A DNA stretch of 26,915 nucleotides from Miniphocaeibacter sp012841535 (GCF_049274025.1 NZ_JBASRV010000031.1), one strand, 5' to 3'. Counted from the stretch's first letter, positions 1 to 7,773 are shown. The notes: generated by a model not told the origin, from the letters alone. Made by a program: numbers and translations.

Positions 1-85
1 GATATCTAAGTCCTATAGAATACAGAAAATTACATATGACAAGTTGAATTTCTATAAATAGATAAGAATATTTTCAAGGTTTAGG

Positions 86-261
86 CTATGGCAAATTATG
101 TCTTTTAATTTGGGCAACGCCTTTACCATAGACTAGTTCTTGGAAATATTTTATAGTCATTAAGAAATTCAATGAAGTGTTTGACATGAAATTGTCTAAA
201 AAAGGGTTGCCATACCAATATCAATTCCAGCTTCTTCGGCAATAGCCATTAATACAAACAT
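86..261 (-). pseudogene. Broken remnant of an unrecognised gene
   Basis: On the minus strand a strong AGGAGG site lies just before an ATG at 261. It opens a reading frame starting MFVLMAIAEEAGIDIGMATL that stops at 196-198 inside a T run. Adding one T to the run would continue the frame as LDNFMSN...QIKRHNLP to a stop at 86-88, giving 58 residues. The good start signal followed by a homopolymer break suggests a decayed gene or the 5' end of a larger lost one. I do not recognise the family. The rest of 1-468 shows no other convincing gene. Confidence 0.4.
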
Positions 262-468
262 ATACTTCCTCCTAAAGATTTACTTATGATTAATTATATA
301 TCAAATGAATTTACATTTTATTTAATTGATCATTAATTTATATAAAATGTAAAGATATCGTGTAGTTTGAAAATAATTTATATTTTTGTAACAAAATGGA
401 TTTCTAATTTGTATTAGTTTATAAGACCAGGCGCAAGGTTCGAAAATATTATAAGGGGGAGATTTGTT

Positions 469-642
469 ATGAAAAAGATTATGGGTATAATAGGCTCTGT
501 TTTAGGCATTTTAATAGGAATACATTTTATTTATTCTGCAACGAAGCTGTCTAATCGTTTTGATAGCATACTTCTTCTAATAATGGCCACTTACTTTATT
601 ATATATCATGTTGGGGTTTTGAAAAGAAGTTTAGATTTATAG
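469..642 (+). CDS. Small two-helix membrane protein (57 aa)
   Basis: This 57-residue ORF starts with ATG behind a clear AAGGGGGAG ribosome site. The product begins MKKIMGIIGSVLGILIGIHF and has two hydrophobic segments, about residues 4-22 and 33-50, separated by a short polar stretch (SATKLSNRFD) and ending in a basic tail (KRSLDL). It ends 15 bases before the next start, and that gap contains a second AGGAGGG site, so the two genes are probably co-transcribed. Small two-helix membrane proteins beside secreted bacteriocin-like proteins are often self-immunity factors. That role is inferred only from position and topology; I recognise no family. Confidence 0.6.
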   Translation: MKKIMGIIGSVLGILIGIHFIYSATKLSNRFDSILLLIMATYFIIYHVGVLKRSLDL

Positions 643-657
643 GAGGGTTAATTTATT

Positions 658-1543
658 ATGAAGAAATATTTATCAAAAATACTGGTAGCAACAATGATTC
701 TGTCATCATTACCTATTTCAAATGTTTCTAAAGCAAGCAATGATTCTATCATCTATCGTTCAGAAACAAAGAAGATTCATTTCAAGAAAATAAAACTTCT
801 ATGAGGTAAGTAAAATTAATGACATCACCTATGTCTATAAGCAAACTGATGATACTATCCAATCTTTTGCTATAAAGGATGGTAAAGTAATAGAAGCTTA
901 CTCTAATGAAAATGGAAATTTAATTGAATATGTATTAAATAAAGAAGATGAAGATTCTATTATAAATATTAGAAGCAGCGTCCAAAACTCTAATAAAAAT
1001 AGTGGAATTGAAGTAGGAAACTTAGAAATAAACGAGATCTCCAGAGATGAAAATGTAGAAGATTTAGTTAACGATATTTATAATACTATAAATAAATCTA
1101 GTATAGAAAGTATATCAACACCTCTAGTAGACTTTGAAATTATTGATGAAGACGATATATCTCCCAGGGGTAGTGAAAGTAATAAGGCTATAAAAAAAGC
1201 ACAGGCAAAATATGGAGGCACAATTGCCAGTCAATATCTTGCAAAAGGTACCTATAATAAAAGAACAGGATATTTATATTTTATTAGAACCTTTGGAGCA
1301 TATAAAGTTACTTCAACAAAGGTTAAGGTAGGAATGGCTTTATCTGCTATATCGGTATTGTTAGGATTACCCCCGGCAGGAGTTAAGGAAGTAGTTGCTC
1401 TAGCGTTAGGGGTTGGAGGATCATTGCTCTCATCAAAAGCAGAAGTAGTTAGGGAATATAAAACTACATGCTATAATCAAAAGCGAGTGAGTATAGGTTC
1501 AAAGTATCCTTATCGTTCTCTTCGTGATTATGTATCAGGATAG
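658..1543 (+). pseudogene. Secreted bacteriocin-like protein, frameshifted
   Basis: An ATG at 658, behind AGGAGGGTTAATTT, opens a 48-codon frame with a classical Sec signal peptide (MKKYLSKILVATMILSSLPI...VSKASN) and stops at 802-804. The +1 frame is then open from about 794 to 1543. Removing one A from the AAAA run at 792-795 joins the two into 294 residues. The mature part is acidic (Glu/Asp/Asn-rich). It then has a KGTYNKRTGYLYFIRTFGAYKV segment and a glycine- and alanine-rich hydrophobic stretch around residues 230-255 (ALSAISVLLGLPPAGV...). It ends in a basic, tyrosine-rich tail. This layout resembles large secreted bacteriocin precursors of Firmicutes, possibly the geobacillin-26 group, but that is from memory and not certain. 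An internal ATG at 1334 would give only the last 69 residues and is probably not a real start. Confidence 0.55.
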
Positions 1544-1553
1544 GATGAATTAA

Positions 1554-1630
1554 CACCTATTTAGATTACAAATCAAGGGTAAAATTAACACCTGCATTCG
1601 CAGGTGCCCTTGACATGTAATCAAATAGGT
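1554..1630 (+). terminator. Long hairpin downstream of the bacteriocin-like gene
   Basis: An imperfect inverted repeat has outer arms of about 24 bases (ACCTATTT...TCAAGGG against CCCTTGA...AAATAGGT) and an inner perfect CACCTGC/GCAGGTG stem with an ATTC loop. It starts 10 bases after the stop codon. No good U-run follows, so it could instead be a 3' stabilising structure or part of a small mobile repeat. Confidence 0.55.
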
Positions 1631-1644
1631 ATTATAAAACAAGT

Positions 1645-1679
1645 AAGACTAAAAATCAAAAAAACTGATTTTCAGCCTT
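1645..1679 (+). repeat. Second hairpin, 14-base arms
   Basis: AAGACTAAAAATCA and TGATTTTCAGCCTT pair at 12 of 14 positions around a 7-base A-rich loop, 14 bases after the longer hairpin. It may be a terminator or a structural repeat, as no clear U-run follows. Confidence 0.4.
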
Positions 1680-1748
1680 AAAAGGAAACTATCTTATTGT
1701 AGAAAAATCTAATTTACAGAGAAGATTTCACATAGCCGTAAATACATG

Positions 1749-1778
1749 AAAATACCGGAGAAATACTCCGGTATTTTT
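1749..1778. terminator. Bidirectional intrinsic terminator
   Basis: AAATACCGGAG and CTCCGGTATTT form a perfect stem around a 5-base loop. The T run follows on the plus strand, and AAAAT precedes it so that a U-rich tail also forms on the minus strand. It sits between the plus-strand bacteriocin-like region and the 3' end of the minus-strand rhodanese gene, and can serve both. Confidence 0.85.
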
Positions 1779-1793
1779 AAATTAAATTATCTA

Positions 1794-2099
1794 TTAGTCT
1801 GTAACTAATTCACCTTTCCAGGACATAATTCCACCATCTAAATTAATTGCTTTAAAATTCTTTGAATTACAAAGGAATTGACAGGCCCTACTGGATCTCA
1901 TACCACTTTTACATATAATATAGTAAGTTTCATCTTCCTTAAAATCTATACATTTTTCTTCAATATTTTTTAAGGGAATATTAATTGAATTTTTTATATG
2001 CCCTCTTTTAAATTCATTTTCATCTCTTACATCAATTATATTTATATTTTCTTTTTCCATTAGCAGTTCTAAGTCTAAAGCCGATATTGTGTTGTCCAT
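1794..2099 (-). CDS. Single-domain rhodanese-like sulfurtransferase
   Basis: This 101-residue protein is one rhodanese domain of the usual GlpE/PspE size. It has the IIDVRDENEFKRGHI opening motif, and residues 63-69 (CKSGMRS) form the active-site loop with the persulfide-carrying Cys63. The family's C-terminal LDGGIMSWKG motif is present. The catalytic cysteine is intact, so sulfane-sulfur transfer from thiosulfate or a protein persulfide is likely; the real acceptor is unknown. There is no signal peptide, so it is cytosolic. It lies 16 bases downstream of the GntR regulator on the same strand and is probably co-transcribed with it, ending at the shared terminator. Confidence 0.9.
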   Translation of the reverse strand: MDNTISALDLELLMEKENINIIDVRDENEFKRGHIKNSINIPLKNIEEKCIDFKEDETYYIICKSGMRSSRACQFLCNSKNFKAINLDGGIMSWKGELVTD

Positions 2100-2115
2100 T
2101 TTGTCTCCTTATAAA

Positions 2116-2766
2116 TTAATAGTATTTTTCAAATATTTCATCTGCATGATTATAGTGTTCTTTTATTGATTCTAAAGTTTCCTCTAAATTATTATTTATA
2201 AAACTCTCTGTAATTTTTTCATGACATTCAAAGGACTGTTGTCTGTGAATGGTTTTAGACTCATTGTTATAAAGTGTATCTAAGGACCGTACAGCCATTT
2301 CAAATAATACATTGTACTGGTTATAGATTTTAATTAAGAACTCATTATTAGAATACTCGAAAAATAGTTTATGAAAACAATAGTCATAATAAAAATACTT
2401 ATCTGTATTTAAGTATTCTTTTTGAATTTTTAATAGGTCTATTAATTTTTTATCTAGTTCTTTTTTATTCTCACTTTTTATAGCTAAAGTTATAGATCCA
2501 GATGTTATAATTTGCATAAGTTCATTAATTTCCTTTGTTTTATCGTAGTCTAAAGTTATTACTTCAGCACCAGCACGGGTAATTTTACAAATTAAACCAT
2601 CCTGTTCTAAGCGGTTAATAGCATCTCTTATTGGACTGGAACTTACGTCAAAACGCTCTTGTAAATCCTTATTTACAAGAATAGAACCATTTTTTATTTT
2701 ATTTGTAAAAATATCTTTTCTAATTGCTTCATATATTTGTTCATTTAGGCTAAGTTTATTAATCAT
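2116..2766 (-). CDS. GntR-family regulator, FCD (FadR-like) subfamily
   Basis: The 216-residue protein has an N-terminal winged helix (about residues 5-70, including VNKDLQERFDVSSSPIRDAINRLEQDGLI) and an all-helical FCD ligand domain (about 75-210). The FCD domain contains the FHKLFFEYSNN and CHEKI...EHYNHADEIFE segments, whose Asp/His residues usually bind a metal and an acidic ligand. It is transcribed away from tpl, with 167 bases between the two starts. An operator-like palindrome lies in the tpl leader, so control of tpl is the most economical inference. Members of this subfamily usually repress catabolic genes and respond to small organic acids; the ligand here is unknown. Confidence 0.9.
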   Translation of the reverse strand: MINKLSLNEQIYEAIRKDIFTNKIKNGSILVNKDLQERFDVSSSPIRDAINRLEQDGLICKITRAGAEVITLDYDKTKEINELMQIITSGSITLAIKSENKKELDKKLIDLLKIQKEYLNTDKYFYYDYCFHKLFFEYSNNEFLIKIYNQYNVLFEMAVRSLDTLYNNESKTIHRQQSFECHEKITESFINNNLEETLESIKEHYNHADEIFEKYY

Positions 2767-2845
2767 ATCTACTCCACTTCTTTATTATATAGAATTATAG
2801 CATTAGAGAAAATTCAAATCAATTAATTATAAATTTAAAATACTA

Positions 2846-2873
2846 TTGATTATTTAGAAATTTATGATATTAT
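2846..2873 (+). promoter_or_regulatory. Likely tpl promoter
   Basis: TTGATT at 2846-2851 and TATTAT at 2868-2873 are separated by 16 bases, about 60 bases before the tpl ATG. They match a vegetative sigma-A promoter. Confidence 0.55.
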
Positions 2874-2887
2874 AAAGGCATAGAAAT

Positions 2888-2902
2888 AATGCATAATGCA
2901 TT
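2888..2902. promoter_or_regulatory. Operator-like palindrome in the tpl leader
   Basis: AATGCAT-A-ATGCATT is a perfect inverted repeat. It lies about 15 bases after the -10 box, at or just past the expected transcription start. That position suits repression by the divergent GntR/FCD protein; the pairing is inferred from proximity. Confidence 0.55.
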
Positions 2903-2933
2903 GTAAAAAACAAAACTACATAGGAGGCATTAA

Positions 2934-4313
2934 ATGGACTATTCAAAATACCCAGCAGAACCGTTTAAAATAAAAATGGTTGAACCAGTGGCAGTTGTTG
3001 ACAGAGAAGAAAGAGAAAGAGTTGCAAAGGAAGCAGGTTATAATACATTTTTAATACCATCAAAAGATGTTTACATTGACTTACTTACAGATAGTGGAAC
3101 AAATGCTATGAGTGATAGGCAATGGGCAGGTATGATGTTAGGTGACGAAGCCTATGCTGGAAGTAGAAACTTTGAACATCTGGAAGAAACTGTAAAAGAA
3201 CTTCTAGGAGTAAAGCATATTATTCCAACTCATCAAGGTAGAGGTGCTGAAAATATATTATCATCTATAGCAATTAAACCGGGACAATATGTTCCAGGAA
3301 ATATGTACTTTACTACAACAAGATACCATCAAGAACATAATGGTGGAATATTTGTCGATATTATTAGAGATGAAGCCCATGATGCTACAGTGGATATTCC
3401 TTTTAAAGGGGATATAGATATAAATAAACTAGAAAAGTTAATTGATGAAAAAGGTGCTGAAAATATAGCTTATGTTTGTTTAGCTGTTACTGTAAATCTA
3501 GCTGGTGGACAACCGGTGTCAATGAAAAACATGAGAGAAGTATCTGAACTTTGTCATAAACATGGAATAAAGGTGTTTTTTGACGCAACAAGATTTGCAG
3601 AAAATGCATATTTTATAAAAGAAAGAGAAGAAGGCTATGCAGACAAAACCATAAAGGAAATCGTTTATGAAATGTTTAGCTATTCAGATGGAGCTACAAT
3701 GAGTGGTAAGAAGGACGGTATTGTAAACATCGGTGGTTTCTTAGCTTTAAACGATGAAGACTTATTTATGGCTGCAAAAGAATTAGTAGTAGTTTATGAA
3801 GGAATGCCATCATATGGTGGAATGGCTGGTAGGGACATGGAAGCTTTAGCAATAGGACTAAAGGAATCTATGCAATATGAATATATAAGATACAGGGTTT
3901 TACAAGTAAGATATTTAGGGGAAAGACTAAAAGAAGCAGGTGTTCCTATTGTAGAGCCAGTAGGTGGTCATGCAGTATTTTTAGATGCTAGAAGATTCTG
4001 TCCTCATTTAAGCCAAGAACAGTTTCCGGCACAAGCTTTAGCAAATGAATTATTTTTAGAATCCGGTGTAAGGTCTATGGAAAGAGGAATTGTTTCTGCT
4101 GGTAGGGACATTAAAACCGGCGAGAACCATAAACCAAAACTTGAAACTGTAAGACTTACTATTCCAAGAAGGGTTTATACCTATAAGCACATGGATGTTG
4201 TAGCAGATGCGGTAATTAAATTATACAATCATAAGGAAGATATAAGAGGCTTAAAATTTGTTTATGAGCCTAAACAACTAAGATTCTTTACTGCAAGATT
4301 TGACTATATCTAA
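2934..4313 (+). CDS. tpl: Tyrosine phenol-lyase (beta-tyrosinase)
   Basis: This PLP enzyme cleaves L-tyrosine to phenol, pyruvate and ammonia in the cytosol. The 459-residue product follows Citrobacter TPL (456 aa, from memory) almost along its whole length, with a +3 offset. The PLP lysine is Lys260 in SGKKDG, and Tyr74 (DEAYAGS), Arg220 (DATR) and the QGRGAEN phosphate loop are present. The residues that separate TPL from tryptophanase are the TPL ones: Thr127 in MYFTTTRYHQ and Phe451 in the C-terminal RFFTARFDYI, where tryptophanase has Asp and His. The start is an ATG behind TAGGAGGC. The gene is monocistronic, with its own promoter and a terminator 15 bases after the stop. No aromatic amino acid permease is adjacent. 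Identity is very secure. Confidence 0.97.
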   Translation: MDYSKYPAEPFKIKMVEPVAVVDREERERVAKEAGYNTFLIPSKDVYIDLLTDSGTNAMSDRQWAGMMLGDEAYAGSRNFEHLEETVKELLGVKHIIPTHQGRGAENILSSIAIKPGQYVPGNMYFTTTRYHQEHNGGIFVDIIRDEAHDATVDIPFKGDIDINKLEKLIDEKGAENIAYVCLAVTVNLAGGQPVSMKNMREVSELCHKHGIKVFFDATRFAENAYFIKEREEGYADKTIKEIVYEMFSYSDGATMSGKKDGIVNIGGFLALNDEDLFMAAKELVVVYEGMPSYGGMAGRDMEALAIGLKESMQYEYIRYRVLQVRYLGERLKEAGVPIVEPVGGHAVFLDARRFCPHLSQEQFPAQALANELFLESGVRSMERGIVSAGRDIKTGENHKPKLETVRLTIPRRVYTYKHMDVVADAVIKLYNHKEDIRGLKFVYEPKQLRFFTARFDYI

Positions 4314-4327
4314 TACTATAAAATAAG

Positions 4328-4378
4328 AAAAACACATTTCTAAGGAAAGGCAAGTCAACTTTGGAAATGTGTTTTTTT
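4328..4378 (+). terminator. Terminator of tpl
   Basis: AACACATTTC at 4331-4340 pairs with GAAATGTGTT at 4364-4373 across a 23-base loop and runs into T7. It lies directly after the tpl stop codon. Confidence 0.8.
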
Positions 4379-4406
4379 AATATTAAATTTTATATAAATA
4401 TTTTTT

Positions 4407-4436
4407 CCTGTATAATATTATTAAATATAATACAGG
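4407..4436 (+). promoter_or_regulatory. Inverted repeat over the -10 and ribosome site of the GNAT gene
   Basis: CCTGTATAATATTA and TAAATATAATACAGG form a near-perfect palindrome. It includes a TATAAT box and reaches into the AGGAG ribosome site at 4433-4437, just before the ATG at 4446. It could be an operator, or it could mask the ribosome site if transcription starts upstream. Confidence 0.4.
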
Positions 4437-4445
4437 AGATTTAAT

Positions 4446-4946
4446 ATGTTAAGACATACAAAGGCAAAAGATATAGACAGTATTTTAGAAATATATAAAA
4501 AAGCGTCGGAATCATTAAAAACTGACGGTGTTGACCAGTGGCAAAATGAAGGACCTAATAAATCCAGTTTAGTAAAGGATATGGAAATGGAATATTCCTA
4601 TGTACTAGAAGAAAATGGCGAAATAAAAGGAACTGCTGCTATTATTTTTGATGGGGAAAAAACCTATGATTTAATTTTTAATGGTAACTGGCTAAATGAA
4701 GAGGAGTATTGTACAATACACCGTTTTGCTGTAAATGTTAATTATAGACAAGAAGGAAATGCTGGTAAAATGCTAAAAGAAATTGAAGGAATCTGTCTTT
4801 CAAAAGGTGTTTATAATATTAGAATTGACACCCATGAAGATAATTTTAAAATGAGGAATTTTTTGGAGAAGAATGGATTTTTAGAATGTGGAAGAATTTT
4901 TCTAAGAAATGGTGATTTAAGAGTTGCCTACCAAAAGATTTTATAA
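4446..4946 (+). CDS. GNAT-family N-acetyltransferase
   Basis: The 166-residue protein has GNAT layout. It opens with a LRHTKAKDIDSILEIYKKA helix, then a beta-strand pair (YVLEENGEIKGTAAIIF), then the core strand CTIHRFAVNVNYRQEGNAGKML. In that strand R-Q-E-G-N-A is a version of the acetyl-CoA pyrophosphate loop (R/Q-x-x-G-x-G/A). The closing motif is IRIDTHEDNFKMRNFLEKNGFLECG, typical of acetyltransferases acting on small molecules or protein N-termini. The acceptor cannot be read from the sequence. The gene stands alone between its own promoter region and a shared terminator, convergent with the XRE regulator. Confidence 0.88.
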   Translation: MLRHTKAKDIDSILEIYKKASESLKTDGVDQWQNEGPNKSSLVKDMEMEYSYVLEENGEIKGTAAIIFDGEKTYDLIFNGNWLNEEEYCTIHRFAVNVNYRQEGNAGKMLKEIEGICLSKGVYNIRIDTHEDNFKMRNFLEKNGFLECGRIFLRNGDLRVAYQKIL

Positions 4947-4965
4947 AATTTAAAAGGAAAATAAA

Positions 4966-4997
4966 GAAAGTAGCCTTAATTGCTACTTTCAAGTTTT
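4966..4997. terminator. Shared terminator between convergent genes
   Basis: GAAAGTAGC and GCTACTTTC form a perfect 9-bp stem with a 7-base loop. A T-rich run follows on the plus strand. The stem overlaps the last codons of the minus-strand XRE gene. Confidence 0.6.
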
Positions 4998-6058
4998 TCT
5001 ATTTCCTCTTCATATTTTTTTAGTAATTCCTTAAATTTTTCGTCTTCTCTTAAAAAATCATATTCTTTTGAAGTTTTTAATTCCTTTAACATGGACTTTA
5101 AAAATATATTTCTAAATTCCCTACTGCTATAATTCTCTTTTACCGGGATATGCTTATATAGCCTGGAGTTTTTGAAGTCGATAGTTTCACTGCCTAAAGT
5201 AACTAAATTATTTAAATATTCTAAGGTTTTTTCAATGTTTCTTTCTTCCATTGCCAGTTCTAAAAAGCTTGATTTCATATAGCTATTTGGCATTTCCAAA
5301 AGCTTCATTAATTTATCGGAAAGATTAGCAAAGTAATTTGCATCTTCCATATTTTTTTCTAAGGCGGAAATTTCCATTAGTGAAGAAATATATAATTGTA
5401 AATTCATAGCTGTATAGTAGATTTTAGACTCTAGTGCTATTAAAGCCTTGTTATAGTTTTTTTGTTTTACATAGAGTTTAGTTTGTAATATTGTCTTATT
5501 AACTGACGGATTTTCACTATGGAGTTTATCTATTAACCCTTCAGCTTTTTCTAATTCATCATTGTCTATATATTTTGGAATTAACATTGCATAGACAGTT
5601 TCCCTAATTTCTATATCCTTACTATTAACTAATTTGTTTAGCATACTATCTAATTCTTCTTCATATTTTTGGGAATTTTCACTAGGATAGGTCATTAATG
5701 CACCTTGTAACATAAGTATTAAATTAAATAAAAGAAGTTCACTATTAGGGTATTCGGAAATTTTATCCATTGCAAGTTCATAGCCCTTGTCAAATCCTTC
5801 TTTGTCTACTAGTTGCATTATTTCATTGCCTATAATGCCTATTTCCTGTCTTGTTAAACTATCCTTAAAGGAAAGTAATGTATTCATGTCTACTCCAAGT
5901 AATCGTCCCAAGGCAGGAAGTAGGGTAATGTCAGGGTGGCTTATTCCGCTTTCCCATTTGTTCACTGCCGGGGTAGAAATATTTAATATATTTGCTACTT
6001 GTTCTTGGGTAAGTCCTTTTTCTATTCTTTTTGTTTTAATAATTTCATTAATTTTCAT
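4976..6058 (-). CDS. XRE-family regulator with long helical-repeat C-terminus
   Basis: The 360-residue protein starts with a Cro/C1-type helix-turn-helix (about residues 4-60: IIKTKRIEKGLTQEQVANILNISTPAVNKWESGIS...). About 290 residues of amphipathic helices follow, spaced like TPR repeats (SELLLFNLILML, ELEKAEGLIDKL, NYNKALIALESKIY, IEKTLEYLNNLV). This is the common Firmicute layout of an XRE domain with a helical repeat sensor, as in Rgg/PlcR-like proteins. A peptide ligand is possible but not shown. The ATG has a good AGGAGG site on the minus strand. The promoter and a palindrome lie directly upstream, suggesting self-control. The divergent methyltransferase may be a target. Confidence 0.88.
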   Translation of the reverse strand: MKINEIIKTKRIEKGLTQEQVANILNISTPAVNKWESGISHPDITLLPALGRLLGVDMNTLLSFKDSLTRQEIGIIGNEIMQLVDKEGFDKGYELAMDKISEYPNSELLLFNLILMLQGALMTYPSENSQKYEEELDSMLNKLVNSKDIEIRETVYAMLIPKYIDNDELEKAEGLIDKLHSENPSVNKTILQTKLYVKQKNYNKALIALESKIYYTAMNLQLYISSLMEISALEKNMEDANYFANLSDKLMKLLEMPNSYMKSSFLELAMEERNIEKTLEYLNNLVTLGSETIDFKNSRLYKHIPVKENYSSREFRNIFLKSMLKELKTSKEYDFLREDEKFKELLKKYEEEIEKLESSN

Positions 6059-6075
6059 CTTGAACCTCCTAAAAT

Positions 6076-6087
6076 AAATAGCTATTT
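6076..6087. promoter_or_regulatory. Perfect 12-bp palindrome upstream of the XRE gene
   Basis: AAATAGCTATTT lies between the XRE promoter and its ribosome site. This is a likely autoregulatory operator, inferred from position. Confidence 0.4.
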
Positions 6088-6096
6088 GTTAATATA

Positions 6097-6125
6097 ATAC
6101 TATCAATGAAAACTATTCTTTACAA
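6097..6125 (-). promoter_or_regulatory. Promoter of the XRE regulator
   Basis: On the minus strand TTGTAA (6125-6120) and TAGTAT (6102-6097) are spaced by exactly 17 bases, upstream of the XRE ATG. Confidence 0.55.
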
Positions 6126-6317
6126 TTGAAAGAAAATTAACTTCTAATACAATAATTTAACTAAAAGTTAATTTATAGATAATAAAAATAGAATAGTATA
6201 AAATAGAGAAGTAAAGTATTTGCATTTTCCTAAAATAAAGTTGAAGGCTAGGTATAAAATGAAAAAAGTTTTGATAAAATTAGTGAAATAAGAGACGAAG
6301 AGAAAAAAATCAATAGC

Positions 6318-7067
6318 TTGTATGATTTTTTTGATGAGGATAAGAGATTAGCTAGTAAGTCGGGAAGTATAGAGTTCTTAACAACTATTAAATATGTTAA
6401 AAGATATTTAAAGGATTCTGATAATATTTTGGACTTAGGTGCAGGAACAGGTATTTATAGTATATATTTTAATAATCTTGGACATGAAATTACTGCTGTA
6501 GAATTAGTTGAAAAACACTGTAATATTATTAAGGAAAAATCAGAAAATTCAATAAAAGTAGTTAACTCAGATGCCCTGTCCTATATTAAAACTTTATCAG
6601 ATGCCTCCATGGATATAATTTTTTGTTTTGGACCAATTTACCATATGGAAAGCTATGATAAGAGAATGGAATTATTAAGAGAATGTAAAAGAGTAGTAAA
6701 GGAAAATGGAAAAATCTTTATTTCTATTATTAATAACGATATGGTTAATATTACTGAAACCTTTGTTTATAAAGGACCAAAACATTTAAGAGATAACAGT
6801 TTATTTAAAGAAGGATTTACTTTAAAGAATATGCCCTTTGTTTTTCATACAATAGATGAATTTAAGGAAATGTTATTAAATTCCAAGTTAAAGCTTTTAA
6901 AGATAATTGCACAAGATGGTATTATGGAGCTTGTAACAAAGAAAATTAATGCATTTACAGAAGATGAATTTAATGCATGGTTAAAATATCATTTTTATAT
7001 TTGTGAAAAACCTGAAATGCAGGGTATATCAAATCATAATTTATTTATTTGTGAAAAGGGAAAATAA
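6318..7067 (+). CDS. Class I SAM-dependent methyltransferase, 5' end uncertain
   Basis: The enzyme has the Rossmann SAM-binding motif I (NILDLGAGTGIYSIYF), the acidic motif II strand (ITAVELVEKH), and the DASMDIIFCFGPIYHM and LLRECKRVVKENGKIFISI motifs. It therefore transfers a methyl group from SAM to an unidentified acceptor. The open frame permits only a TTG start at 6318 with no ribosome site. A better start is the ATG at 6259, which hits a stop after nine further codons. Adding one A to the A6 run at 6262-6267 would extend the frame to a natural 269-residue protein beginning MKKSFDKISEIRDEEKK. So the gene is either frameshifted here, miscalled, or slippage-controlled. It lies 19 bases upstream of the AIM24 gene and probably shares its transcript. 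Confidence 0.8.
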   Translation: MYDFFDEDKRLASKSGSIEFLTTIKYVKRYLKDSDNILDLGAGTGIYSIYFNNLGHEITAVELVEKHCNIIKEKSENSIKVVNSDALSYIKTLSDASMDIIFCFGPIYHMESYDKRMELLRECKRVVKENGKIFISIINNDMVNITETFVYKGPKHLRDNSLFKEGFTLKNMPFVFHTIDEFKEMLLNSKLKLLKIIAQDGIMELVTKKINAFTEDEFNAWLKYHFYICEKPEMQGISNHNLFICEKGK

Positions 7068-7086
7068 TTAAAAAAGGGGGAAGTTT

Positions 7087-7767
7087 ATGGAATATGAAAT
7101 TTTAGGCGATAATTTACCGGTAGTTGTATGTAATTTGGAAAATGAAGAAAGTATTATTTCTGAAGGAGGTGGCATGAGTTGGATGTCACCAAATATGAAA
7201 ATGGAAACGACTACTAGAGGAGGAGTTGGAAAAGCCTTTGGAAGAATGTTTTCTGGAGAAAAGATGTTTCAAAATAGATATACTGCTAAAAATGGTCCAG
7301 GAATGATAGCTTTTGCTTCAAGTTTTCCAGGCAGTATTATGGCCTTTAATATTTCTTCAGATAATAGTATTGTTGCACAAAAAAGAGCTTTTTTAGCTTG
7401 TGAAGAAGGAGTGGAGCTTTCAATATTTTTTAATAAGAAAATAAGTGGCGGATTTTTTGGCGGAGAGGGTTTTATTATGCAAAAACTGTCTGGAGAAGGA
7501 TTGGCCTTTATTGAAATAGATGGTCATGCAGTAGAATATACCTTAGAAGAAGGACAATCAATAGTTGTAGATACTGGTCATTTAGCTGCAATGGATTCAA
7601 CCTGTAGTTTAGAGGTTAAATCTGTACCAGGGGTTAAAAATATTTTATTTGGAGGAGAAGGACTTTTTAATACAATTATAACTGGCCCAGGTCGGGTTGT
7701 TTTACAATCTATGCCTTTAAGTAATATAGCAGGAGCAATAGGCTCTCTACTTCCTTCAGGAAATTAA
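7087..7767 (+). CDS. AIM24 / TIGR00266-family protein
   Basis: The 226-residue, glycine-rich all-beta protein matches the AIM24 (DUF124) family. It opens with the ISEGGGMSWMSPNMKMET motif, followed by a GKAFGRMFSGEKMFQNRYTA segment. A GFFGGEGFIMQKLSGEGLAFIEIDGH core comes next, and the end is a typical TGPGRVVLQSMPL strand. The length is normal and the start follows AAAAAGGGGG. Its bacterial biochemical role is not established; a trimeric beta-prism scaffold is the usual structural description. A terminator follows, separating it from the pilus operon. Confidence 0.92.
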   Translation: MEYEILGDNLPVVVCNLENEESIISEGGGMSWMSPNMKMETTTRGGVGKAFGRMFSGEKMFQNRYTAKNGPGMIAFASSFPGSIMAFNISSDNSIVAQKRAFLACEEGVELSIFFNKKISGGFFGGEGFIMQKLSGEGLAFIEIDGHAVEYTLEEGQSIVVDTGHLAAMDSTCSLEVKSVPGVKNILFGGEGLFNTIITGPGRVVLQSMPLSNIAGAIGSLLPSGN

Positions 7768-7773
7768 TATGTT

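Noticed and set aside
1554..1679. CRISPR or other short-repeat array
   Set aside because: Only two unrelated hairpins; no regularly spaced repeats here or elsewhere in the window.
2934..4313. Tryptophanase as an alternative for the beta-eliminating lyase
   Set aside because: Thr127 and Phe451 are the tyrosine phenol-lyase residues; tryptophanase would have Asp and His there.
5787..6077. Plus-strand open frame inside the XRE regulator gene
   Set aside because: Shadow of the regulator's helix-turn-helix region with no ribosome site.
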